Below are positions 9,855 to 15,642 of a stretch of 15,642 bases of DNA, piece after piece. This DNA is from Bacillota bacterium. GTDB taxonomy: Bacteria; Bacillota_E; RBS10-35; JAJYVN01. The position numbers and the translations under genes are program-made. The notes beneath the pieces were generated by a model, which was given only the letters and a program-made list of their open reading frames with translations, was not told the origin of the DNA and did not search any database. The stretch lies in the NCBI GenBank assembly GCA_021846605.1, contig JAJZWQ010000070.1:1-15642 (forward strand), read 5' to 3'. Every line of letters starts with the position of its first letter. Within the stretch, counting starts at the first letter, position 1.

Positions 9855-9999
9855 GTCACCGTTGGGGTTGTCGAAGAAGCGGTACGCGGCCTTCAACTGA
9901 CCCCAGTCGCCCATGGCCTCGGGGAGGGAGGACTCGGGATGCTCGGCAAGGGAGGCCACGATGCGGGCTAGGCACAATACCGCTTAGTTTGGCGTTGCC
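9855..9999 (-). pseudogene. Tn5/IS4-type transposase, N-terminal DNA-binding fragment, frameshifted
   Basis: Minus-strand translation gives ARIVASLAEHPESSLPEA followed by GDWGQLKAAYRFFDNP. This is the characteristic N-terminal domain of Tn5-like (IS4 superfamily) transposases, ending in the KAAYRFFDN motif. The preceding block LGNAKLS (about 9999-9982) matches the family's LGDxRLxRR region but is in another frame, so a frameshift lies near 9975-9982. After FFDNPN the homology stops at the IS607 remnant and does not resume on its far side, so the whole DDE catalytic part is lost. This is the tail of a decayed element. Confidence 0.7.
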
Positions 10000-10512
10000 G
10001 AGCGGCCGCTGCGAAAGGCCATCGTTCGGTGCGAGGGGTGCCGAGGGGTTCAGCGGCAAGGCCTGTGGGGCGGTGATGGCGACCTTCAACCGCGCCGCCG
10101 AAGAGCGCCGTGGCACCTTATCTGAACGGTATTGGGGCTAGGCACGGGTTGAGCCGCTCGTCGCCCAGTTGGGCGGCGACGGTCTCCTGGACTCATGGGT
10201 TAGACCAGGGGAATTCCTCAGGAACCGTTCGACACCATTCGACATTTCCCGCACTGGTGGGGTCCGGGTGGCCATCAACCACCACATCCCGAACCCCCAG
10301 CGGTACGGCGCCGTCAATACACCACAAGTAGAGTCTGCGGCGCCCCGGCACATGCCATCTGTGGTGGTTCAGGGACTTGTGGAGAAGGGTAAGTCCATCA
10401 ACCCGCTTGCTGGCAGAGCAGAGGAAATCGACAAGAATCGACGTACTTGTCCCTGCCGCGACGTCCGGCACCTGAACATGCGGACCAGCGGTGGCAGAAG
10501 AGGAGGGCAAGG
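10000..10512. other. Gene-poor stretch upstream of the secreted glycine-rich protein
   Basis: About 500 bp of visibly less GC-biased sequence than the neighbouring housekeeping genes. Several short frames are open on both strands, but none resembles a family I know and none has a convincing start. An imperfect stem CGTCGCC/GGCGACG lies near 10158-10182. The 11-mer GGGCTAGGCAC occurs at 9965-9975 and again at 10135-10145. The promoter of the downstream gene must lie here, but I could not pick a credible -35/-10 pair. It is best read as more mobile-element or intergenic debris. Confidence 0.4.
10501..10506 (+). promoter_or_regulatory. Ribosome binding site setting the start of the glycine-rich protein
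   Basis: A perfect AGGAGG stands 6 nt before the ATG at 10513, directly ahead of the signal peptide. It overrides the longer in-frame start at 10447. Confidence 0.8.
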
Positions 10513-13299
10513 ATGCGCGTGAGCGGGCTCCCTGCGATTCTGGCGGTTGTCGCGATGGGTTTGAGCACGATCGGGGTGGGACTCGGTACTCCGGTGGCGT
10601 CCGCAGCTTCGTTGCAACCCCACGGGGCGCCGGTGGGGACGTCCCAGTGGAACGGTCCCAGCACGTGCGGAGTGCCCGGCAACGTCACGGCTCCAGCGAA
10701 CGCCGCCTTCGCGCAGATCGCGATCTCCGCGGGGGGCGGCGGTGACGGCGGGGCCGCGGCCAGCGCCCAGGGCTACGGTGGCCTGGGTGGTCCCGGCGCG
10801 ATCGTCCGAGCCGAGTTCGCGGTCCATGGCGGTGAGGTCCTCGGAGCCATCGCCGGATGCCAGGGGCAGTCCGCACCGCAGGGCAGTGGTGTGGTCGGCA
10901 CCGGCGGGACCGGTGGTGCGGGCTGGACCGCCGGCGGAGCCGGGGGCAACGGGTACTACTGCTCGGGACTCTGCAGCGCATCCATTCAGGGCAACGACGG
11001 CAGCGGGGGGGGCGGCGGCGGGTCGACGGCGGTCTGTGTGGGCCTGTGCCCCAGCGGGGAACTGTCGTCGAACCCGCTCACCTTGATCAACCAGGATCCG
11101 CCCACATCGTTGCTCATGGTGGCCGGCGGCGGCGGCGGCGGCGGGGAGACCATGTGCGCCGGAACCCACGGGGGCGGCGGCGGTTTTGGGGGAATCGGTG
11201 TCTCGGCGAGCGACCTCTCCCAGGTGGGAGAGGGCCCCGGTGGCGCTGGCGGCGGGGATGGCGGCACCGGAGGCGATTCCGGCGGGAGCGGCGGTGTCAA
11301 CAGTACCACCCTGGCGCCGGTGATGCACGGAGCGCCCCCGAGCGGCGGCGCTGGCGGCAACGGGGCCCATCCCAACTTCGGGGACAGCGCCGGTAGCGGC
11401 GGCGGGGGCGGCGGCCTCGTCGGCGGTGCTGGCGCCCCCGCGGGAACGACCGACTGCGGCGCTGGCGGCGGCGGTGGTGGTGGGTCGAGTTGGGCCAGTG
11501 GGTCGGCGATCAACCCCCAGTTTGGGAGCTTCGGCGGCTTGGGCAATGGCGTTGTCCGGGTGACGTTCCTGGAAGCGGCCCCCCCTACGGCGACGATCTC
11601 CTCGCCAGCCAGCGGTGGGGGCTACGCGATAAACCAGGACGTGGCCACGAGCTTCAGTTGTGCTGAGGGCCAGGGCGGCTCAGGCCTGAAGTCGTGCACG
11701 GACAGCAACGGTTCGATCAGCGGCAGCGGCCACCTCAACACCTCGACTCCGGGCCAGCACACCTATAGCGTGCTGGCCGTGAGTTACGATGGGCAGGTCG
11801 GCAAGGCCAGCCTGAGCTATCAGGTGTTTATGCCGCCGACGGCCCAGATCGTAAACCCTGGCAATGGCGGGACGTATGTCGTCGGGCAGTCTGTCGCGAC
11901 CAGCTTCAGTTGCGGTGATGTGAACGCCTCTCCCCTCGCCTCCTGTGTGGACAGCAACGGCGCCGTGGCATCCACGACCGTGACGAACGGCCTGAGCGGG
12001 CACGGAGCCCTGAACACCCGCCAACCCGGCACCTTCACCTACACCGTTACGGCGACCGCACACGACGGGCAGAAGGCCACCACCAGCATCTCCTACACGG
12101 TGACCCAGTCGCGCACGACCACGGCTGTGGCGGCCAGCGCCAATCCGTCCGTGGTGGGCCAGCGCGTGACCTACACAGCGTCCGTGGCCCCGGTCGCGCC
12201 CGGAGCGGGCACCCCGACGGGCAGCGTGACCTTCAGCGGTAACGGTCAGGTCCTCTGCTCGGCGGTTCCGCTGGCCAGCGGTGGGACGGCGACCTGCCAG
12301 CACACCTACACCTCCCTCGGCGACCCTGGGGTAACCGCCACCTACAGCGGGGACACAAACTTCCTCGGGAGCCACGGTTCCCTCACGCAGCAGGTGACCC
12401 AGGCCCACACGACCACGGCTGTGGCGGCCAGCGCCAATCCGTCCGTGGTGGGCCAGCGCGTGACCTACACGGCGGCCGTGGCCCCGGTCGCGCCCGGAGC
12501 GGGCACCCCGACGGGCAGCGTGACCTTCAGCGGTAACGGTCAGGTCCTCTGCTCGGCGGTTCCGCTAGCCAGCGGTGGGACGGCGACCTGCCAGCACACC
12601 TACACCTCCCCCGGCGACCCTGGGGTAACCGCCACCTACAGCGGGGACACGAACCTCCTCGGGAGCCACGGTTCCCTCACGCAGCAGGTGACCCAGGCCC
12701 ACACGACCACGACCGTGACGGCTTCGGCCAACCCCTCCATCTTCGGGGCACCGGTGATCTACACGGCGTCCGTGGCCCCGGTCGCGCCCGGAGCGGGCAC
12801 CCCCACGGGGACGGTGACCTTCACCGCCGGGGGTGTGACGCTCGGCGCCCAAACCCTGAGCAGCAAGGGCACGGCCAGCGTCTCGGCGGCCGATTTGCCC
12901 GCAGGACCCCAAACGATCACCGCCACCTACAGCGGGGATGTCAACTTCCAGGGCAGTGCCGGCAGCCTGCAGCAGCAGGTCAGCTACATCTTCCGACTGG
13001 GAGAACCCGCCGATCATCGCGGCGTCGTCCGGGTGCCCAGCACCTTGCCCGTCTCCTTCACCCTAACCGACGCCCAGGGCAAAGCAGTCGTCGATGCCAC
13101 GGCGACCCTCGATGTCAACGGCGGGCCGTCGGCCACTGGCGTCGGCTACAGCCGAGGGACGGATCGGTTCGTGTATAGCGGGGGTGCCTATCGGTACCTG
13201 CTCAAGATCACCCAGGCCGACGTGGTGGATGGGCACGTCACCCTGACAATCCACGTCAGTGACGGCACGACCCAGAGGATCGTCTTGGCCGTGCGCTGA
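10513..13299 (+). CDS. Secreted glycine-rich (ALK-like) protein with Ig-like repeats and a PxKF-like C-terminus
   Basis: A 928-residue exported protein of unknown function. Residues 1-31 form a Sec signal peptide (basic MR start, hydrophobic AILAVVAMGL core, likely cut after VASA). Residues about 57-355 are extremely Gly-rich with scattered Cys. They end in GNGVVRVTF, which resembles the glycine-rich domain of ALK/LTK receptors and its bacterial homologues. Two related modules follow (about 356-439 and 441-534), each with PPTA, VATSFSC and a second Cys before DSNG. Then come three Ig-like (Big_3-type) repeats at 535-632, 633-730 and 731-823; the first two carry a Cys pair 13 residues apart. 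The C-terminus (about 825-928: STLPVSFTLTDAQGK...VSDGTTQRIVLAVR) resembles PxKF domains. No LPxTG motif, SLH domain or C-terminal membrane helix is visible, so it is probably released or held by the repeats. It stands alone, with its own terminator. Confidence 0.85.
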   Translation: MRVSGLPAILAVVAMGLSTIGVGLGTPVASAASLQPHGAPVGTSQWNGPSTCGVPGNVTAPANAAFAQIAISAGGGGDGGAAASAQGYGGLGGPGAIVRAEFAVHGGEVLGAIAGCQGQSAPQGSGVVGTGGTGGAGWTAGGAGGNGYYCSGLCSASIQGNDGSGGGGGGSTAVCVGLCPSGELSSNPLTLINQDPPTSLLMVAGGGGGGGETMCAGTHGGGGGFGGIGVSASDLSQVGEGPGGAGGGDGGTGGDSGGSGGVNSTTLAPVMHGAPPSGGAGGNGAHPNFGDSAGSGGGGGGLVGGAGAPAGTTDCGAGGGGGGGSSWASGSAINPQFGSFGGLGNGVVRVTFLEAAPPTATISSPASGGGYAINQDVATSFSCAEGQGGSGLKSCTDSNGSISGSGHLNTSTPGQHTYSVLAVSYDGQVGKASLSYQVFMPPTAQIVNPGNGGTYVVGQSVATSFSCGDVNASPLASCVDSNGAVASTTVTNGLSGHGALNTRQPGTFTYTVTATAHDGQKATTSISYTVTQSRTTTAVAASANPSVVGQRVTYTASVAPVAPGAGTPTGSVTFSGNGQVLCSAVPLASGGTATCQHTYTSLGDPGVTATYSGDTNFLGSHGSLTQQVTQAHTTTAVAASANPSVVGQRVTYTAAVAPVAPGAGTPTGSVTFSGNGQVLCSAVPLASGGTATCQHTYTSPGDPGVTATYSGDTNLLGSHGSLTQQVTQAHTTTTVTASANPSIFGAPVIYTASVAPVAPGAGTPTGTVTFTAGGVTLGAQTLSSKGTASVSAADLPAGPQTITATYSGDVNFQGSAGSLQQQVSYIFRLGEPADHRGVVRVPSTLPVSFTLTDAQGKAVVDATATLDVNGGPSATGVGYSRGTDRFVYSGGAYRYLLKITQADVVDGHVTLTIHVSDGTTQRIVLAVR
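12115..12408 (+). repeat. Ig-like tandem repeat unit 1 (294 bp, 98 codons)
   Basis: First of three in-phase repeats (starting TTTAVAASANPSVVGQ), coding residues 535-632 of the secreted protein. It differs from unit 2 at only 6 of 294 positions by direct comparison. Confidence 0.95.
12409..12702 (+). repeat. Ig-like tandem repeat unit 2 (294 bp)
   Basis: Residues 633-730. The six differences from unit 1 include two silent changes (aca/acg, and ctg/cta in PLAS); changes such as Ser to Ala and Phe to Leu alter the protein. The near-identity suggests recent duplication or gene conversion. Confidence 0.95.
12703..12984 (+). repeat. Ig-like tandem repeat unit 3 (diverged)
   Basis: Residues 731-824. 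It keeps the same fold pattern (TASANPSIFG...SVAPVAPGAGTPTG...ATYSGDVNF) and a stretch identical to the other units (the VAPVAPGAGTPTG segment). The rest has diverged and it lacks the Cys pair. Confidence 0.85.
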
Positions 13300-13336
13300 G
13301 GCGCGGCCCGGACCCGCGTAACCCTTGGTCTCGGCC

Positions 13337-13365
13337 GAGAGACGGCGGATTTCCCGCCGTCTCTC
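13337..13365 (+). terminator. Strong hairpin terminator after the glycine-rich gene
   Basis: A perfect 12-bp stem, GAGAGACGGCGG / CCGCCGTCTCTC, with a 5-nt loop, starts 38 bp after the stop codon. Only a weak T-poor tail follows, as is common in GC-rich genomes, so Rho-independence is likely but not certain. It could act on either strand. Confidence 0.7.
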
Positions 13366-13801
13366 GCTATGTTCGCCCCGGACCGCTTCACCCACTGTTG
13401 GTGGCCGCATCAGGCGTCGCGCGGACCCACAAGGCCACCGCCAGCGGCGTCGACGCCCGCCATTCCGTCCTCAGCGCGCTGAGCCCAGGCGGGACAGGGG
13501 GCCCGACCCCGCGGCCCGCTGTTGGGGGTCCGGTGGCGCCGGGACGGTGTTGTCAACCGCGGGCGCCCCGAGGCAGAGGGACCCGTTCGCGGCGCCGTGT
13601 CCGCCCCCCGGCAGTCGCCGGCACCGGACCGGGTGACGGCGCAGCACGAGATGGTTCGGACCGCCCGGGTCCACGTGTGCCACCTCCCCCCGCAGAAGCG
13701 GACGTGCTGGTGGCGGCACGGCATCCTGGCCCGACCGGGGTAAAGTTGGGGTCCGTTACCCCTGGGGGATGTCGTGGTGGGATTGGGAAGCATCCGCGCG
13801 A
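13366..13801. other. Intergenic stretch between two convergent genes, no gene found
   Basis: About 435 bp of GC-rich DNA. Open frames exist on both strands, but their translations are Arg/Pro-rich shadows with no family resemblance. A perfect 7-bp inverted repeat GGGGTAA / TTACCCC with a 12-nt loop sits at 13737-13762. I see no promoter or RNA gene. Confidence 0.4.
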
Positions 13802-13834
13802 GGCCGTCGGGCGCGAGCGTGGCGCCCGACGGCC
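13802..13834 (-). terminator. Hairpin downstream of folE
   Basis: A perfect 13-bp stem, GGCCGTCGGGCGC / GCGCCCGACGGCC, with a 7-nt loop, lies 36 bp past the folE stop. There is no T-run, so it may work as a transcript-stabilising 3' hairpin or a weak terminator. Confidence 0.6.
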
Positions 13835-13869
13835 CTGGCGCCGCGCCTCGGGGGAGCCCGCCCCCGGAG

Positions 13870-14469
13870 CTACCGCCCCCCGGTGCGGCCGAGCAGGGCG
13901 AAGGCCTCGGCGCGCGTCGCCGCATCCTGGAGGAACACGCCGCGGACGGCCGAGGTCACCGCCAGGGTGCCCGGCTTGCGCACACCGCGCATCGTCATGC
14001 AGAGGTGCTCGGCCTCCACGCAGACCAGGACCCCCTGCGGGCGCAGGGCGGACATCAGGGCGTCGGCGACCTGGGCGGTGAGGCGCTCCTGGACCTGCGG
14101 ACGGCGGGCGGCCACCTCCACGGCCCGGGCCAGCTTGGACAGCCCGGTGATGCGCCCGCCGTCCGGGATGTACGCCACATGGGCGTGGCCGAAGAAGGGC
14201 AGAAGATGGTGCTCACACAGGGAGTCGAAGCGGATGTCCCGCACGATGACCATCTCATCGGTCTCGGACTCGAAGAACTTGTCGATCTCCTCGGCGGGCG
14301 AGCGTCCCACACCCCAGAACAGTTCGGAGTATGCCCGGGCCACTCGGGCCGGCGTGTCCACCAGTCCGGGCCGCTCGGGGTCCTCCCCAATCCCCTCCAG
14401 GATGAGGCGCACCGCACGTTCGATTTTCTCCGGATCGTACCGGAACGGGCGCCGCAGCGATTCCTGCAT
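13870..14469 (-). CDS. folE: GTP cyclohydrolase I
   Basis: Catalyses GTP to 7,8-dihydroneopterin triphosphate, the first step of tetrahydrofolate synthesis and of queuosine-type deazapurine routes. The 199 residues closely follow the B. subtilis type: [21 protein letters not shown], then the zinc-site motif [20 protein letters not shown] (C85, H88), [21 protein letters not shown], and [16 protein letters not shown], which supplies the third zinc ligand C157. VTSAVRGVF is near the end. All catalytic residues appear present. The start at ATG 14469 fits the family N-terminus and has a weak AGG 7 nt upstream. A GTG at 14508 would add 13 residues and also lacks a good ribosome site. It is monocistronic by position: its own promoter is near 14660 and a hairpin follows the stop. 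No folK/folP/folB genes or queuosine genes are in the window. Confidence 0.95.
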   Translation of the reverse strand: MQESLRRPFRYDPEKIERAVRLILEGIGEDPERPGLVDTPARVARAYSELFWGVGRSPAEEIDKFFESETDEMVIVRDIRFDSLCEHHLLPFFGHAHVAYIPDGGRITGLSKLARAVEVAARRPQVQERLTAQVADALMSALRPQGVLVCVEAEHLCMTMRGVRKPGTLAVTSAVRGVFLQDAATRAEAFALLGRTGGR

Positions 14470-14582
14470 GGCAAGGCCTGATCCGACCGCAGCCGTAACG
14501 GGCCGCACACCCGCCGTTCAGGCCGACTCGTCCTTTCCGCCCCGTTTCACCCCTTCCGTGGGGTCCGGGCGCGCGGCGGGTC

Positions 14583-14604
14583 GGTCCTGTCATGAGACAG
14601 GACC
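14583..14604. promoter_or_regulatory. Perfect palindrome in the folE leader
   Basis: Two 9-bp arms, GGTCCTGTC and GACAGGACC, flank ATGA. It lies about 37-58 nt downstream of the predicted folE transcription start and well upstream of the start codon. It could be a repressor operator or an RNA stem-loop. I do not recognise the motif as a known riboswitch element. Confidence 0.5.
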
Positions 14605-14647
14605 CTCGGGGTTCCCGCCGCAGGATGTCCCTGGCAGCGGCAAAGCG

Positions 14648-14677
14648 ATTCTACGCACTCCTGGCGCCGTGCGTCAA
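14648..14677 (-). promoter_or_regulatory. SigA-type promoter for folE
   Basis: On the minus strand TTGACG (14677-14672) and TAGAAT (14653-14648) are separated by 18 nt, one mismatch each from consensus. The predicted start near 14641 gives a leader of about 170 nt. The octamer TTGACGCA of the -35 recurs 29 bp upstream (14706-14699), where no matching -10 follows. Confidence 0.7.
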
Positions 14678-14969
14678 AAGGCACCGCATATCGACCCATG
14701 CGTCAATCCACCGCCGGCCCCTTTGGCCCTGGATGTGTGTGCCCTCTGTACGCTCCATGGGCGCCGCCTCCCCTGCGACAGGCGCGTTCTGAGGGTGAAG
14801 GGGGGGGCGGGGCGGTCCCGGTTGGCCGACCGTGGTCTACGGCCACCCCCTGACGGGGCTCCGGTCCGGGCAGACCAGCGGCGGGATCCACCTGGCTGGG
14901 TGGCTGGGCGCCGGCGGCCCCTTCGCGGGAGGTTCTGGACCGGTCGGCCCGATCGCGGGCGCCGCGCCC
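14678..14969. other. Gap between the broken epimerase gene and folE promoter
   Basis: About 290 bp with no gene I can support. It holds the second TTGACGCA copy and several GC-rich inverted repeats just after the epimerase stop (for example GGGCG/CGCCC near 14958-14970). Open frames here are low-complexity shadows. Confidence 0.4.
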
Positions 14970-15549
14970 TCAGCGCAGGGCGAAGTGGCGGCGCATCTCC
15001 GAGGCCCAGGTCCGTCCCAGGTCGGCCGACTGCTCCCGCAGCCAGGCGCTGAAGCGCCGCTCCCCCGTGGACGGCCCGTCCACGTCCAACAGGCCCGCCA
15101 TCAGTCCGCGGATCTCGTCGCGGGTGACCACCACGTCCCCCACCATCCACCCCACGGGGGAGGGTCAGGGTCCAGGCCAGCATGGGGGGCAGGTGCAGGA
15201 CGGGTGGCCGCCGCCCGACGGCCGCGGCCACCTGCCCGACCATCTCGGCGTACGTGAAGCGCTCCGGACCGACGGCGTCGACCGCGGCGTTCGCCGAGGA
15301 TCCCCCGAGGTCCACGCAGAGGCGGGCCAGATCGTCCACATGCACGGGGCGGACGCGGTAACCGCCGTGGCCGAACACGGCGAAGACAGGCGAGCGGCGC
15401 AGCAGCCAGGCGATGTTGTGCACCAGGACGTCCTCAGGCCCGAAGATCAGCGCGGGCCGCGCGATACCCCAGGAGAGGCGGCTGGCGCGCAGGGCATCCT
15501 CGACCAGCCCCTTGCCGCGGAAGTACGGCAAACTGTCGGCGCCAGTCAT
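14970..15549 (-). pseudogene. NAD-dependent epimerase/dehydratase-like gene (NDUFA9-type), truncated and frameshifted
   Basis: From 15549 to about 15160 one frame encodes LPYFRGKGLVEDALRASRL, then WGIARPALIFGPEDVLVHN, then VFGHGGYRVRPVHVDDLA and AAVDAVGPERFTY. This is the C-terminal half of an extended-SDR protein of the NAD(P)-binding, complex I NDUFA9-like type. From about 15155 a second frame continues as VGDVVVTRDEIRGLMAGLL, DGPSTGERRFSAWL and DLGRTWASEMRRHF to a TGA at 14970, exactly the expected family end. The join is a one-base frameshift at a run of five C near 15157-15163. The N-terminal Rossmann half, including the GxxGxxG loop, is missing: stops occur upstream of 15549 and the sequence there looks like a mobile-element end. 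The frameshift alone might be a sequencing error; the 5' truncation is not so explained. Confidence 0.75.
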
Positions 15550-15642
15550 GACCGTCGCCTATCTATAAGACGACGGCTTGCCAATCACCCCGCTTGCGCG
15601 GGCGTGGCGTGCGGGCGCATGACGGCGCCCCGGCGACCGATG
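15550..15642 (-). mobile_element. Possible end of an IS200/IS605-type element at the right edge
   Basis: Read on the minus strand, a stem CCCGC/GCGGG with a GCAA loop (15602-15589) is followed by a second hairpin with CCGTCG/CGACGG arms (15576-15552; three more pairs with one wobble can extend it). Epimerase homology begins immediately after. IS200/IS605 ends carry subterminal hairpins and, when tnpB is present, a GC stem at the tnpB 3' end. One frame before the first stem (ending VMRPHATPAQAG and a stop) could be a tnpB tail. Only about 90 bp are visible, so this is tentative. Confidence 0.35.

Noticed and set aside
10010..10140. Plus-strand frame ending ...ATFNRAAEERRGTLSERYWG
   Set aside because: It looked protein-like at first, but it has no start signal, no recognisable family and is short.
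9965..10145. Direct repeat GGGCTAGGCAC at 9965-9975 and 10135-10145, with CGGTATTG next to each copy in opposite orientation
   Set aside because: It is short, in a GC-rich context, and inside or next to the transposase fragment without a matching element boundary; chance cannot be excluded.
10447..10512. Upstream start of the secreted protein at 10447
   Set aside because: It would bury the signal peptide behind 22 charged residues; AGGAGG before the ATG at 10513 is decisive.
10369..11370. Minus-strand open frame opposite the glycine-rich gene
   Set aside because: It mirrors the glycine codons of the real gene as Ala/Pro/Arg runs. The plus strand has a perfect ribosome site and a signal peptide.
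14470..14640. A known riboswitch (THF, ZTP, preQ1, cobalamin) ahead of folE
   Set aside because: None of the conserved core sequences I know could be found by eye; only an unclassified palindrome and G/A-rich sequence are present.

Overview
The window reads as chromosomal DNA of a very GC-rich, probably spore-forming Firmicute (Bacillota), of the Thermaerobacter / Symbiobacterium / Limnochorda type. Three things point there: a Gram-positive-style RpoB/RpoC pair, a SpoIVFB-like M50 protease (B. subtilis numbering H43/H47/D137, here H45/H49/D139), and an RNase G/E with the C-terminal TRAM-like extension found in clostridial relatives. The lineage is an inference; no rRNA or other marker is present.

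Layout. (1) 1-5406, minus strand: rpoB and the first 573 codons of rpoC, which runs off the left edge. A near-consensus SigA promoter lies 150 bp upstream of rpoB, and the next gene is a divergent Gfo/Idh/MocA oxidoreductase (5654-6664, plus), so the usual rplJ-rplL neighbours are absent. (2) 6693-9461, minus strand: an M50 intramembrane protease (spoIVFB-like) followed by rng. The extended -10 of rng overlaps the protease stop codon. (3) 9462-10512: an accessory scar. A deleted IS607-type element (tnpA start joined to a tnpB-tail/omega-RNA-like end) sits against a frameshifted fragment of a Tn5/IS4-type transposase, then about 500 bp with no recognisable gene. (4) 10513-13299, plus strand: a 928-residue secreted protein with a signal peptide, an ALK-like glycine-rich domain, Ig-like repeats (two almost identical at DNA level) and a PxKF-like end, followed by a strong terminator hairpin. 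(5) 13870-14469, minus strand: folE (GTP cyclohydrolase I) with a clear SigA promoter and a leader of about 170 nt that carries a perfect 9-bp-arm palindrome. (6) 14970-15549, minus strand: a broken NAD-dependent epimerase-like gene. It lacks its Rossmann half and has a frameshift; the truncation point abuts two hairpins resembling the end of an IS200/IS605-type element at the right edge.

The housekeeping genes (transcription, RNA processing, folate/pteridine entry) look intact and conserved. The accessory material is the secreted glycine-rich protein and the mobile-element debris around it and at the right edge. I see no CRISPR array, tRNA or rRNA. The most interesting items are the mini-IS607 with an omega-RNA-like tail, the secreted glycine-rich/Ig-repeat protein, the acidic RpoB tail, the relocated rpoBC unit and the folE leader.
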